A DNA stretch of 64,000 bases from an uncultured Oscillospiraceae bacterium (GTDB lineage Bacteria; Bacillota; Clostridia; Oscillospirales; Ruminococcaceae): positions 1 through 64,000 of the forward strand of contig CATJCP010000191.1 of the NCBI GenBank assembly GCA_949737515.1, read 5' to 3'. The translations under genes and the position numbers were made by a program. Below, piece by piece: positions 25,086-34,583 of the stretch; position 1 is the stretch's first letter; each line of letters begins with the position of its first letter. Under the pieces are notes generated by a model. That model was not told the DNA's origin and did not search any database. It was given only the letters and a program-made list of their open reading frames with translations.

Positions 25086-25928
25086 CTACAGCACAGCCTG
25101 GGCATGGCGGCAGGCGTGGCATTGGAAGGTTATGGCCAGGGGCAGGCAGGCGATGTGGGTGGGATACGCCTCGACGTGGACGTCCAGGGCAGTGACCGTC
25201 CCTCCCATTCCCAGGGCCCCGATGCCGGAGTCGTTGATCTCCTTCAAAAGCTCCTCCTCCAGCTCCGCCAGATGGGGCTGGGGATTCCGGTTCCCGATCT
25301 CCCGCCGGAGCGCCTGTTTGGAGAGGACGGCGGCCTTGTCCATGGTCCCGCCAATGCCAATGCCGATGACTAAGGGCGGGCAGGGCTTTCCGCCCGCGTA
25401 ATCCACCGCGTCCAGCACCGCCTTTTTAATGCCCTCCACTCCGTCGGCAGGGGTCAGCATAGACACATGGCACATGTTCTCGCTCCCCGCTCCCTTGGGC
25501 AGCACCGTTATGGTCACCTGGTCTCCGGGGACGATTTCAGTGTGGAGGACTGCCGGGGTGTTGTCCCTAGTGTTGACCCGCCGGATGGGGTCGGCCACCA
25601 CCGACTTGCGAAGATACCCGTCCTGATATCCCTGGCGGACACCCTCGTTGACCGCCTCCATCAGAGGCTCCCCTTCCCAGCAGACCTCTTGGCCGATCTC
25701 CATAAAGATGAGGGTCATACCAGTATCCTGGCAGCAGGCAAGGTTGTTCTTATCGGCGTAATCGGCATTTTCAATCAGCATATCCAGAATTTCCTGGCAG
25801 AGGGGGGACTCCTCCCGCCTGCGGGCGTCCTTTAAGGCATCCGTCACATTGGGGCTGAGGTGCTGGCACGCCTGAATACACAGCCCCCGTATCACCGGAA
25901 TCAGCTCCTTGGTGTTTAAAACTCTCAT
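25086..25928 (-). CDS. fumA: Class I fumarate hydratase / L(+)-tartrate dehydratase, alpha subunit
   Basis: A 280-residue subunit that carries the oxygen-sensitive [4Fe-4S] cluster. Conserved cysteines occur in NNLACCQDTGMTL, in ENMCHVSMLTPADG and in the C-terminal HIACLPLAITFQCHACRH. GIGIGGTMDKAAVLSKQAL is the family signature. I set the start at 25928, the second of two adjacent ATGs (AGGAGG lies 8 nt upstream); the track ORF is 29 residues too long. It begins only 17 nt after polA ends, and its SD lies at the end of the polA coding region, so polA-fumA-fumB are probably co-transcribed. That coupling has no obvious functional reason. Confidence 0.93.
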   Translation of the reverse strand: MRVLNTKELIPVIRGLCIQACQHLSPNVTDALKDARRREESPLCQEILDMLIENADYADKNNLACCQDTGMTLIFMEIGQEVCWEGEPLMEAVNEGVRQGYQDGYLRKSVVADPIRRVNTRDNTPAVLHTEIVPGDQVTITVLPKGAGSENMCHVSMLTPADGVEGIKKAVLDAVDYAGGKPCPPLVIGIGIGGTMDKAAVLSKQALRREIGNRNPQPHLAELEEELLKEINDSGIGALGMGGTVTALDVHVEAYPTHIACLPLAITFQCHACRHAQAVL

Positions 25929-25944
25929 CATCTTTTCCTCCTGG

Positions 25945-28587
25945 TCATTTGGATTCATACCATGTCTTTCCGGTTTTGGCGGATACCTCCATGGGAACCG
26001 CCAGATGCACCGCATCCTCCATTTCCTCTTTCAGCAAGGCCTTTACCTGCTCCGCCTCTTCCAGCGGCGCCTCCACAATCAGCTCGTCATGGACCTGGAG
26101 CAGCAGCCGGGACTTCAGCCCTTCCTTTTTCAGCCGGCGGTAGACCCGCACCATTGCAATCTTGATGATATCCGCCGCCGTCCCCTGGATGGGAGTGTTC
26201 ATGGCCACCCGCTCCCCAAAGGCCCGGGTGTTCCGGTTGGAGGCAGTCAGCTCCGGGAGATACCTGCGGCGGTGGAACAAGGTGGTCACATACCCCTGTT
26301 TCTTCGCCAGCTCCTTGGTATCCTCCATATACTTTTTAACGCCGGAATAGGTTTTCAGGTAGTTTTTAATATACTGATCCGCCTCAGCCACCGAAACGCC
26401 GATATCATTGGAGAGGGAGTAAGCCCCAATCCCGTAGACGATTCCGAAGTTGACGGCCTTCGCCCTGCTGCGCATCAGGGGGGTGACAAAGAGGGGCGGC
26501 TGGTTGAACACCTGGGAGGCGGTGGTAGTGTGGATATCCTCGCCGTTGAGAAAGGCGTCGATCATATTTTGGTCCTTGGAGATGGAGGCCAGCACCCGCA
26601 GCTCAATTTGGGAATAATCCGCGTCCGCCAACAGGCATCCCTCCTTTGCCCGGAAAAATTTGCGCAGGTTGCTCCCCAACTCGGTCCGGACAGGGATGTT
26701 CTGCATATTGGGCTCAGCGGAGCTGATCCGTCCAGTGCGGGTTTCAGTTTGGTTGAAGGAGGAGTGGACCCTGCCGTCAGCTGCCACTACCTTTAAAAGG
26801 CCCTCCACATAGGTGGACTTCAGCTTGGTGAGCTGCCGGTACTGGAGGATCTTTTCAACGATGGGGTGCTCCCTCCGCAGCCCGTCCAAAACCTCGGCGT
26901 TGGTGGAGTACCCGCTCTTGGTCTTTTTCCCCGACGGGAGCCCCAGCTTGATGAACAGCACATCCCCCAGCTGCTTGGGGGAGTTGATGTTGAACTCATA
27001 CCCGGCGTCCTCCCAAATGGACTCCTGCAGCCCGGCGATGTCGGTATCCAGCTGTTCTCCGAACTGGGCGATCCCCTGGGCGTCCAGCTCAAATCCAATC
27101 AGTTCCATAGAGGCCAGCACCTCGGAAAGGGGGATCTCTATGGTGTGGAGCAGATCCTCCTGGTCATTGCGGCGTATCTGTTCCGTCAGCTTTTCGCACA
27201 GGCTGGGGAAGGCCGCGCACTGGCGGGCAAAGTCCCCTGCTCCCTCCGGAATATCCCCGGAAATGGTCCCGCACTCCGTATGATATTGGCTTAAAAGCTT
27301 GTCCACCGGGTATTCGGTGGAGTTGGGGCTGAGAAGATAAGCTGCCAGCGCCGCGTCAAAGGAGATCTCCCCCAGCTCCAGATTATGCAGCATGGCGAAG
27401 CGGTAAAGGCCCTTGCAGTTGTGGGTCTGAATGGGGACAGACAGCTCCGCAGCCTTGCCCAACAGGGACAGCAGCTGTTCCGAGGCGTTCTCCCGGATAT
27501 TATAAATGGTATCACCGGCTGTAAAGCCAAAGAGCTCCGGAACATCCTCCCGAAACTGTACCAGGAGAGAGAGGCGCCGCCCATCCCCGCCCTTCAGGGG
27601 TTCCAACGCACTGGAAATTTCCTTCTGGGAGGGATGGAAAACCGCCTTCCATTCCCGGCTTACCGGCGCTTCCTCTGGAGAATCGCCGGTGGACACATGG
27701 CTGAGGGCCGCGTCCTCCGCTGTAAAGCCCAGACGCTTGACCAGGGTGTACATCTCCAGACGGTTTAGGATGGCGTATGCTTTCGCTTTGTCCTGGGGAC
27801 GGCGGGCCAGCTCCTCTATGGTGCAGGGGATCGGGGAATCCTGGTTGATCTCCGCCAACCGATAGGAAAGATAAGCCTTTTCCTTATCAGCCTCCAGCTT
27901 TTTTCGGACAGCGGGGCGAAGCTTGTCAGAATCCAAATGGCTGTATACCCCATCCAGGCTTTGGAATTTCTGGATCAGGTCCAGGGCAGTCTTTTCCCCC
28001 ACCCCAGCCACGCCGGGGATATTGTCGGAGCTGTCCCCCATCAGGGCCTTTACATCAATCAGCTGCCGGGGGGTTACGCCGTATTTCTCCTGGATCGCCT
28101 CCGGGGTAAAGGGGGTGTATTCCGCCTTCCCCGCCTTAGAGGAGGCCAGCACCACCGTCACCCGGTCGGAGACCAGCTGAAACATATCCCGGTCGCCGCT
28201 GGCGATATAGCAGTCATTCCCCGCCTCGGCGCACCGCTTGCCCAAGGTGCCCAGAACGTCGTCCGCCTCATAGCCCTCCAGCTCCACAATGGGGTAGCCA
28301 AGGGCGGTGATCAAGTCCTTTAAAAAGGGGAGCTGCATCCCCAGCTCGTCGGGCATTCCCTTACGGTTTCCCTTGTAATCCTCGTACATCTTGTGGCGGA
28401 AGGTGGGGGCGGGCAGGTCAAAGGCAAAGGCCACCGCGTCCGGCTTCAGCTCGCTTTCCAGCTTTAAAAATATCCCGAAAAACCCAAAGATGCCGTTGGT
28501 AAAGACGCCTTCCTTGTTGGTCAGCGGCCTTACGCCGTAAAAGCCCCGGTTCAATATACTGTTGGAATCCACAATCAGCAGCTTCAT
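25945..28587 (-). CDS. polA: DNA polymerase I
   Basis: An 880-residue repair and Okazaki-fragment polymerase. Residues 1-290 are the 5'-3' flap nuclease (ELEGYEADDVLGTL, ASGDRDMFQLVSDRV, GVAGVGEKTALDLI). The middle domain folds like a 3'-5' exonuclease, but the DxE motif is missing (LLVQFREDVPELFGF), so proofreading is probably absent, as in many Gram-positive enzymes. The C-terminal polymerase has motif A ADYSQIELRVLA, the O-helix RAKAVNFGIVYGIGAY and motif C LLQVHDELIVEAP. The start is the ATG at 28587, giving MKLLIVDSNSILNRGFYG, with AGGA upstream. It heads the polA-fumAB cluster. Confidence 0.97.
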   Translation of the reverse strand: MKLLIVDSNSILNRGFYGVRPLTNKEGVFTNGIFGFFGIFLKLESELKPDAVAFAFDLPAPTFRHKMYEDYKGNRKGMPDELGMQLPFLKDLITALGYPIVELEGYEADDVLGTLGKRCAEAGNDCYIASGDRDMFQLVSDRVTVVLASSKAGKAEYTPFTPEAIQEKYGVTPRQLIDVKALMGDSSDNIPGVAGVGEKTALDLIQKFQSLDGVYSHLDSDKLRPAVRKKLEADKEKAYLSYRLAEINQDSPIPCTIEELARRPQDKAKAYAILNRLEMYTLVKRLGFTAEDAALSHVSTGDSPEEAPVSREWKAVFHPSQKEISSALEPLKGGDGRRLSLLVQFREDVPELFGFTAGDTIYNIRENASEQLLSLLGKAAELSVPIQTHNCKGLYRFAMLHNLELGEISFDAALAAYLLSPNSTEYPVDKLLSQYHTECGTISGDIPEGAGDFARQCAAFPSLCEKLTEQIRRNDQEDLLHTIEIPLSEVLASMELIGFELDAQGIAQFGEQLDTDIAGLQESIWEDAGYEFNINSPKQLGDVLFIKLGLPSGKKTKSGYSTNAEVLDGLRREHPIVEKILQYRQLTKLKSTYVEGLLKVVAADGRVHSSFNQTETRTGRISSAEPNMQNIPVRTELGSNLRKFFRAKEGCLLADADYSQIELRVLASISKDQNMIDAFLNGEDIHTTTASQVFNQPPLFVTPLMRSRAKAVNFGIVYGIGAYSLSNDIGVSVAEADQYIKNYLKTYSGVKKYMEDTKELAKKQGYVTTLFHRRRYLPELTASNRNTRAFGERVAMNTPIQGTAADIIKIAMVRVYRRLKKEGLKSRLLLQVHDELIVEAPLEEAEQVKALLKEEMEDAVHLAVPMEVSAKTGKTWYESK

Positions 28588-28661
28588 TTTTCCTGCACTC
28601 CCCCTTATCGGAATCATTCGTTATTTTAGCAAAATATGCCCATCTCCGAAAGACTGTCAGG

Positions 28662-29648
28662 TTATTCCTCGTCGTTCAAAAGCCGGTCGATGATAAACCG
28701 GGGACGCTGCTTAACCTCTGCATAGATTTTCCCCACATACTCCCCGATAATCCCCAGGCACAAAAGCTGAATCCCACCGATCATCCAGATGGACCCCATC
28801 AAGGTGGTCCAGCCCTGTACCGTGTAGCCGAACAGCTTCTGAATCAGCAGCGCCAGCAGCATGATAATGCTGGCAAGGAAGATCACCACCCCCAGCCAGG
28901 TGATCAGCCGGATGGGCTTGACGCTGAAGGAGGTAATGCCGTCAAAGGCAAAGGCAAGCATCTTTTTCAGTGGATATTTGGATTCCCCTGCAAACCGTTC
29001 GTGCCGTTCATAGGTGACAATGGCGGAGGGAAACCCGACCAGCGGCACCACCCCCCGCAGAAATAGATTGACTTCCCTGTATTGGGAAAGAGCCTCCAGG
29101 GCCCGGCGGCTCATCAGGCGGTAGTCGGCATGGTTGTCCACAATGTCCACCCCCAAGGCCTGCATGAACTTGTAAAATCCTTGGGCGGTTCCCCGCTTAA
29201 AGGCGGTATCGGTGGCGCGGGAGCTCCTCACCCCATAGACTACATCGGATCCCCTGTAATATTCCTCCACAAACCGGTCGATGGCGTCCACGTCGTCCTG
29301 GAGGTCGGCGTCAAGGGAGATCACCATGTCCGCGTACTGTTTGGCGGTCATCAGCCCTGCCAGCAGCGCGTTTTGGTGCCCCCGGTTGCGGGAGAGCTTC
29401 AGGCCGCTGAATTTTGTATTTTCCCTGTGGAGCCCTTCAATCAGCTCCCAGGTTTTATCTTTACTGCCGTCATCCACAAAGAGGATGCGGCTCTTCCCAG
29501 AGACCAGGCCCGTCTTTTCCATCTTCTCCAGCTTCTCCGCCAGGCGGCGGCTGGTCTCCGGGAGAACGGCCTCCTCATTATAACAGGGAACCACCAGGTA
29601 CAGGGTCTCTCCTGCCCGTTTCTCCTGGTTTTCCGGCTTATCAAACAT
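28662..29648 (-). CDS. GT2 glycosyltransferase, bactoprenol-sugar synthase type
   Basis: A 328-residue membrane-attached glycosyltransferase like GtrB/DPM1, which transfers a sugar from a nucleotide donor to undecaprenyl phosphate. The catalytic domain has LVVPCYNEEAVLPE, ILFVDDGSKDKTWEL, the donor-metal site VISLDADLQDDVDAI and NHADYRLMSRRAL. Two C-terminal helices follow (GVVIFLASIIMLLALLI and IQLLCLGIIGEYVGKI). It overlaps the end of the YfhO gene by 8 nt, so the two are translationally coupled; the lipid-linked sugar is probably used by the YfhO protein. The start was moved 56 codons downstream to ATG 29648, which has AAAGGAGG 9 nt before it. Confidence 0.93.
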   Translation of the reverse strand: MFDKPENQEKRAGETLYLVVPCYNEEAVLPETSRRLAEKLEKMEKTGLVSGKSRILFVDDGSKDKTWELIEGLHRENTKFSGLKLSRNRGHQNALLAGLMTAKQYADMVISLDADLQDDVDAIDRFVEEYYRGSDVVYGVRSSRATDTAFKRGTAQGFYKFMQALGVDIVDNHADYRLMSRRALEALSQYREVNLFLRGVVPLVGFPSAIVTYERHERFAGESKYPLKKMLAFAFDGITSFSVKPIRLITWLGVVIFLASIIMLLALLIQKLFGYTVQGWTTLMGSIWMIGGIQLLCLGIIGEYVGKIYAEVKQRPRFIIDRLLNDEE

Positions 29649-32196
29649 GGCCGTCATCCTCCTTTTCCGGTGGGGATTCCTGCTGCGCTGCTGGTTTTTC
29701 CCCAACGGCTTTCTCAATGAATTCTTCTTTGGCCGCATCATCAGCCTGTCCATCCAGCTTGGAAAAAACGCCATACAGAAAATCGTCGTCATCTGTGCTG
29801 CCGCTTTCCTCCTCACCGGAGAACTGGTCGGGGACTACCTGCCCCACTTCTATTTCCGTCCTGCGGCCCATAATCCGGCGCACGCCGAACAGGGCAAGAT
29901 ACCCTGCCAGCATCGCCAGCCCCCCAAGGGAGAGGATGATCCCCCAGATCAGCCCAGGGGTCATATACTGGAAGCGGATGTCGCACTCCCCTTCCGGGCA
30001 GCGCACCGCCATAAACCCGATGTTGGCCCGCACCACCTCCGCAGGCTCCCCGTTGACGGTAACGCTCCACCCCTTTTCATAGGGGACCGAGAAAAACACC
30101 AGATTTTCCCTGCTCAAATTGATGTGGGCGGAAAAGCCCCGGTTATCTTTGGAGAAATCATCGGTGCACTGGGTGCGGCGGTCCTTTACATCCTCGGTAA
30201 AATCGTCGTAGCCAAAGCCGCAGTTGGATTCGTCCAGCTCCCACAGGATATCGCTGTGGGCCTCCGCCTCCTCTTCATCCAGGACAATGGCCTTTAACAG
30301 CAGCTTGGACTTGGCGGAGGTAGCCGCATTGTCAAACTCTTCCCTTGGCATATAGTAGTCGTAGGCAAATCCCATGGGGAGAAAATTCTCATTTTCATAG
30401 AGGTTAAAGGTATTTTGGTTATCCACATAGCGGAAACCGGGCATGGGGTTCTGCTCCTCCTTCCCCTCCTCGATAAATAACCACTTCACTGACAGGAAGG
30501 CGCGCAGGGCATAGTAATCTGTAGAGGGCTTGCTGGAAACGTCACGCTTAACCCCCACCTCAGGGTAAAATTCCATAATGGACACTGGCACAATGCTGTG
30601 AAAGGCTTGGATGTTAGGCAGCTGCCAGAACATCCCCATGTTGTCCATGGCGTCGTAAAAGTCATAGCGTGCAAACTCGCTGTCGGGAATCTCCAGACGG
30701 TCCTTGCCGTCAAGGGCGATGTCCACGATCCAGTCTCCCTTGGGGGAGTTGAGAACTTTGCCCATGGTCAGGAAGGTGGCGCCGGAAACCAGGATAATGG
30801 CGGAGACCACAGCGGAGGTCACCTTCAGGAACCGTTCCTCCCCCTCCTCCCGGATATGGTCTACCACAATATGGGTGATCACCAGGCAGGCAAGGGCGAT
30901 GACGCTGACAATGGCATACCTGGCCCAATTGTCCACCAGTCCGATGGACCACTTTTCGTCCTGATAGATGGGGGTAAGGCCCATGGCCAGAATAAAGGCA
31001 ATGGTAATGACAGCGGTCCACCTCTGCCCCCGGCGCAGGTCGATCTCCCGGTCCTCCAGAGAACGCACAGTGGCAAGGCACATCATCAGCACCGGCATAT
31101 AAAACCACCGGGCGTAATAGGACTGGTTCATCATGACAAATAAGCTGTTAAAGCCAGGGATCATAGCCATGAGCAGAGAGGCCGCCAAAATCTTTTTCAG
31201 CCAGTCCTTCTGACGGCACTGTACATAGGCGATCACCCCAGACATGGAGAATAGAGGCAGCCAGGCGCTGAGGGAGGACCACTTGGCCGCCTGGTCGGTA
31301 AACAAGAAGGAGTTGTACACCAGGTCCGGCGGAAAGAACATATTGTACAGGATCTCCATAGGGCGGCGTTCCTGCCAGTACACCCAGATATTCCAGCCGT
31401 TCTGGAGGCTGTCCAGGCCTGTCCTGGGGTTACCCAGGAGGGCCAGCACCGAGGGCAGCAGCACCGAGGCGGCGATGAGTACCCCGAACACCGACTCCAG
31501 GGCCACAAGGCCGAACTTTGCCAAACTCATGGGGAAATTTTCCCTGTCCGTGCAGCGGATGACAAAGTAGATGACGACAAACACCACCTCGCCGATGAAA
31601 AACCAGTAGTTCACAAAGGCGTTGAGGAACACCGCCGCCGCAAAGAGGCCCTTGCGGTTGTTCTGCACCAACTCCTCCAGGCCCACCAGAATCAAGGGAA
31701 AAAAGACAACGACCTCTAAAAAGTGGTTAAAAAAGGTGTTGTAGATACAATAACCGGAAAAACCGTAGAGAATGCTCCCCAGCATGGCGTACCGGACATC
31801 CTTGGTAAACCGTTTCAGAAAACAGAATCCGGTCAGGGAGGCGCAGGCCAGCTTTAAGATCAGCAGCGGCCCCATGAGCATGGGGACCATGTGGTTGGGG
31901 AAGGGCAGAGTCAGCCAGAAAAAGGGGCTGGTGATCAGATAAAAGCTGTAGGACCCGATAAAGTTCGCCCCCAGGTCCGTCTCCCAGTTCCAGAACCAAT
32001 CCCCGCTGCGGACCGCCTGATGGGCCAGCTTGTAGAAGGGCACCTGCTGGACATTGAAATCGCCTGTGAAAAAATAATATCCCTTCTCCCAGATGATAAA
32101 GGGAAGAAACAGCAGTGTGGATAACAGCAGCGCGTAGAGGAAGATTTGAAGATAATGATTCTTCAGCAGCTTCGGCTGTGTCAGCTTTTTAAACAA
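29641..32196 (-). CDS. YfhO-family membrane glycosyltransferase
   Basis: An 851-residue GT-C-type membrane protein. The N-terminal half has about twelve helices with YYFFTGDFNVQQVPFY and DLGANFIGSYSFY after the first, the acidic first-loop motif of GT-C enzymes. The C-terminal half is an extracellular beta-rich domain (residues ~500-760), then two helices and an acidic tail. In Listeria and Bacillus, YfhO/YfhO-like proteins glycosylate lipoteichoic acid using a lipid-linked sugar made by a GtrB-like partner. The coupled GT2 gene just downstream fits that scheme. The start is TTG at 32196 (GAGGTG 6 nt upstream); the track used an earlier TTG. Confidence 0.9.
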   Translation of the reverse strand: MFKKLTQPKLLKNHYLQIFLYALLLSTLLFLPFIIWEKGYYFFTGDFNVQQVPFYKLAHQAVRSGDWFWNWETDLGANFIGSYSFYLITSPFFWLTLPFPNHMVPMLMGPLLILKLACASLTGFCFLKRFTKDVRYAMLGSILYGFSGYCIYNTFFNHFLEVVVFFPLILVGLEELVQNNRKGLFAAAVFLNAFVNYWFFIGEVVFVVIYFVIRCTDRENFPMSLAKFGLVALESVFGVLIAASVLLPSVLALLGNPRTGLDSLQNGWNIWVYWQERRPMEILYNMFFPPDLVYNSFLFTDQAAKWSSLSAWLPLFSMSGVIAYVQCRQKDWLKKILAASLLMAMIPGFNSLFVMMNQSYYARWFYMPVLMMCLATVRSLEDREIDLRRGQRWTAVITIAFILAMGLTPIYQDEKWSIGLVDNWARYAIVSVIALACLVITHIVVDHIREEGEERFLKVTSAVVSAIILVSGATFLTMGKVLNSPKGDWIVDIALDGKDRLEIPDSEFARYDFYDAMDNMGMFWQLPNIQAFHSIVPVSIMEFYPEVGVKRDVSSKPSTDYYALRAFLSVKWLFIEEGKEEQNPMPGFRYVDNQNTFNLYENENFLPMGFAYDYYMPREEFDNAATSAKSKLLLKAIVLDEEEAEAHSDILWELDESNCGFGYDDFTEDVKDRRTQCTDDFSKDNRGFSAHINLSRENLVFFSVPYEKGWSVTVNGEPAEVVRANIGFMAVRCPEGECDIRFQYMTPGLIWGIILSLGGLAMLAGYLALFGVRRIMGRRTEIEVGQVVPDQFSGEEESGSTDDDDFLYGVFSKLDGQADDAAKEEFIEKAVGEKPAAQQESPPEKEDDGHV

Positions 32197-32214
32197 TGTT
32201 TTCACCTCGAACAA

Positions 32215-32670
32215 GTTTTATGTTTTGGAGTACTCGACTATTATACCATAGAACGCAGTGAAATGGTATCATTCGCCATGTTTTCCGGTTGCCCTGATAG
32301 GGGCGAGGAAAACGGCGCCGAAATCTATAATAATCGCTTCGCGATTATTATTCCATGGAGCGCAGCGAAATGGAATAATTCGCCATGTTTTCCGGTTGCC
32401 CCGGCAGGGGCGAGGAAAACGGCACTGAAATCTATAATAATCGCTTCGCGATTATTATACCATAATTTAGTGAAAAAAAAAGAAATATCTCCCCTTTTCC
32501 TGTGAAAATATGTACTTGGACGGAAGAAACGCCGCAATTTTCCAGTCCTTTTACATAGAGTGGACAGATCTCCGTCCTTTTTTGCGCTTTTTTCAGCAAA
32601 AACTTTTCTATTTTTGGGGTTTGTGGTATACTGAAATGCATTCTTTATCTTTCTAAGGGGTGATCTTCTT
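32215..32670. repeat. Palindromic repeat of 107-bp period (two full copies plus a partial), and flanking leader
   Basis: From 32239 to 32460 a unit is repeated with a period of 107 bases (GCCATGTTTTCCGG at 32275 and again at 32382). Each unit contains palindromes: ATAATAATCGCTTCGCGATTATTAT, CCAT...CGCAG.GAAATGG, and GTTTTCCGGTTGCCC...GGGGCGAGGAAAAC. Copies differ at a few bases, some compensated within a stem. This looks like a REP/BIME-type intergenic element between divergent genes. No coding sequence is seen. The remaining bases to 32670 are AT-rich and hold a TATACT element near 32629 that may be the -10 of the GNAT-dus transcript. Confidence 0.75.
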
Positions 32671-33546
32671 ATGGTGACATTCTATCAAACTGTCAACAGC
32701 TTTCTGGAACAGAACGAAAAAGCCATGCTGGCCAACGAGTCCGCCTCCTGCCTGGTGCTGGGCAACGCCAAAGCCGAGCGGGACAAGCTGTGCGTCCCGT
32801 CCCGAATGTTCGGGAACGTCCAAGATGGAGCGGGGAATATTCTCCTCATCTTCTGCAACTACCATCCCTTTAACCTGTGCATCTACGCCCATACCCCGGA
32901 TCGGGAGCTCCAGAAGTGGGCAGCGGCAGAGCTGGCCCATACCTTGACAGAACAGAACCCCTTTCCGTTCAACGGCCTTACCGCGAACCGAACCGTCTGT
33001 GACGCCTTCTTCGAGATCTACCGCGCTCCGGATGATGCGCCGGTGTTCCTGGCCTCCCCCATGGACATCATGGAACTGACCGGGCTTAGCCCAATAACCC
33101 TAGCCCCCGGCTTCCAGCGGGAGGCGGAGGAGGCGGACGTCCCTCTGCTGACCCGTTGGAACCAAGAGTTTGAATGGGAAGCTCTGAAGGAACGGCGGAG
33201 CACGGAGGCTGCGGAAAAAAGCGTCCGCCGCGCGATAAAATCAGGGTTTTACCTTTACTGTGAGGAGGGCAGCGGCCAGCCGGTCTCTGGTGCAAGTACA
33301 ACCCGGAAAATGGAGACCACCGTTACCATCAACCACGTCTACACTCCCCCCTCTTTTCGGGGAAAAGGGTATGCTCAGTCCAATGTCTATCTGGCGTGCA
33401 GAAGGGTTTTAGAAAGCGGATATCAGAAATGCGCCCTATTCGTGTCCCAGACCAATCCCATTTCCAACCGGGTGTATGAGAAAATCGGCTTTAAAATCAC
33501 AGAAGACCAGTACGACTATCGTTTCAAACGGAGGAAATTGGATTGA
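32671..33546 (+). CDS. GNAT-family acetyltransferase
   Basis: A 291-residue protein. The C-terminal GNAT core has INHVYTPPSFRGKGYAQSNV (acetyl-CoA loop RGKGYA) and LFVSQTNPISNRVYEKIGFK. The N-terminal ~125 residues form a less conserved second lobe (SFLEQNEKAMLANESASCLV). The arrangement resembles Clostridial FR47-like GNATs of unknown substrate. GGGGTGATC lies before the ATG. The stop overlaps the TTG start of the dihydrouridine synthase by 4 nt (TTGA), so the two genes are translationally coupled. A tRNA-modification role is possible from context only. Confidence 0.85.
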   Translation: MVTFYQTVNSFLEQNEKAMLANESASCLVLGNAKAERDKLCVPSRMFGNVQDGAGNILLIFCNYHPFNLCIYAHTPDRELQKWAAAELAHTLTEQNPFPFNGLTANRTVCDAFFEIYRAPDDAPVFLASPMDIMELTGLSPITLAPGFQREAEEADVPLLTRWNQEFEWEALKERRSTEAAEKSVRRAIKSGFYLYCEEGSGQPVSGASTTRKMETTVTINHVYTPPSFRGKGYAQSNVYLACRRVLESGYQKCALFVSQTNPISNRVYEKIGFKITEDQYDYRFKRRKLD

Positions 33547-34529
33547 AATTAGGACAGCTTGAGATAAACGAAACCGCCGCCCTCGCCCCTATGGCGGGGG
33601 TGGCGGACACCGCTTTCCGGCTGATCTGCCGGGAATATGGGGCGGCCTATGTGGTGGGGGAATTGGTCAGCGCCAAGGGCATGACCTACCACAGCAAAAA
33701 CTCGGCAAAGCTGCTGGAAATCACCGAGGCAGAGCGGCCCATGGCGGTGCAGCTTTTCGGCGGGGAGCCGGAGACCATGGCGGAGGCAGCCAGAATGTCC
33801 CTAGAAAACGCCCCGGACGTGATAGACATCAATATGGGCTGTCCTGCGCCCAAGGTTACGGCTACAGGGGCGGGCAGCTCCCTAATGAAGGACCTGCCCA
33901 GGGCGTCCCGGATCATTGAAGCGGTGCGGGCAGCAGTTCCCCCTCATATCCCGGTGACGGTGAAGTTCCGCAAGGGCTGGGACAGCAATTCGGTCAACGG
34001 GGTGGAATTCGCCAGAATGGCGGAGCAGAGCGGCGCAGCGGCGGTGACAATCCATGGCCGGACGCGGGAGCAGATGTACGCCCCCTCCGCCGACTGGGAG
34101 ATCATACGAAGCGTAAAGGAAGCGGTCTCCATCCCGGTGATCGGCAACGGGGATGTGGACAGCCCCCAGTCGGCGGCGGAGATGTACCGCCAAACCGGGG
34201 TTGACCTGGTGATGGTGGGCCGGGGGGCGCTGGGAAGGCCCTGGCTGTTCGCCCAAATCCAGGCCTTTTTAAGGGATGGAACCCTTCTTCCGGACCCTCC
34301 CCTGGAGGAGCGCATGGAGGTGATGCTCCGCCACATCCGCCTTGTGGCGGAGCTGAAAGGGGAACATGTGGCGCTGCGGGAATCCCGTAAGCACATTGCC
34401 TGGTACTTAAAGGGGGTACGCGGGGCGGCTAAGTTCCGCAATGCTTCGGGGAGCGTGTCCACGGTTGCGGAGGCTGAGGCCCTGGCCCGGGAGGTGGTCA
34501 GGCAGAACCGGGAGCCGGCAGAAATATAA
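33543..34529 (+). CDS. dusB: tRNA-dihydrouridine synthase (DusB-like)
   Basis: A 328-residue FMN enzyme that reduces specific uridines in tRNA. ALAPMAGVADTAFR is the N-terminal flavin-binding stretch. VIDINMGCPAPKVT carries the catalytic Cys of the Dus signature, then GAGSSLM. TVKFRKGWD, HGRTREQMY and PVIGNGDVDSP are the remaining flavin/tRNA motifs. The length matches DusB. Initiation is from TTG, with GGAGG 8 nt upstream and the start overlapping the GNAT stop (TTGA). A terminator follows. Assignment to DusB rather than DusA/C is by resemblance to Gram-positive members, not proven. Confidence 0.95.
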   Translation: MKLGQLEINETAALAPMAGVADTAFRLICREYGAAYVVGELVSAKGMTYHSKNSAKLLEITEAERPMAVQLFGGEPETMAEAARMSLENAPDVIDINMGCPAPKVTATGAGSSLMKDLPRASRIIEAVRAAVPPHIPVTVKFRKGWDSNSVNGVEFARMAEQSGAAAVTIHGRTREQMYAPSADWEIIRSVKEAVSIPVIGNGDVDSPQSAAEMYRQTGVDLVMVGRGALGRPWLFAQIQAFLRDGTLLPDPPLEERMEVMLRHIRLVAELKGEHVALRESRKHIAWYLKGVRGAAKFRNASGSVSTVAEAEALAREVVRQNREPAEI

Positions 34530-34533
34530 GGGA

Positions 34534-34567
34534 AAGGGAGGAGCGGTATTCAAAACGCTCCTCCCTT
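34534..34567. terminator. Terminator after dusB
   Basis: AAGGGAGGAGCG and CGCTCCTCCCTT form a 12-bp perfect stem with a 10-base loop, followed by GTTTTTG. It lies between convergent genes. Confidence 0.9.
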
Positions 34568-34583
34568 GTTTTTGAGTATACTG

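Noticed and set aside
32239-32460. CRISPR array
   Set aside because: Repeat units are 107 bases with nested palindromes and no unique spacers or cas genes.
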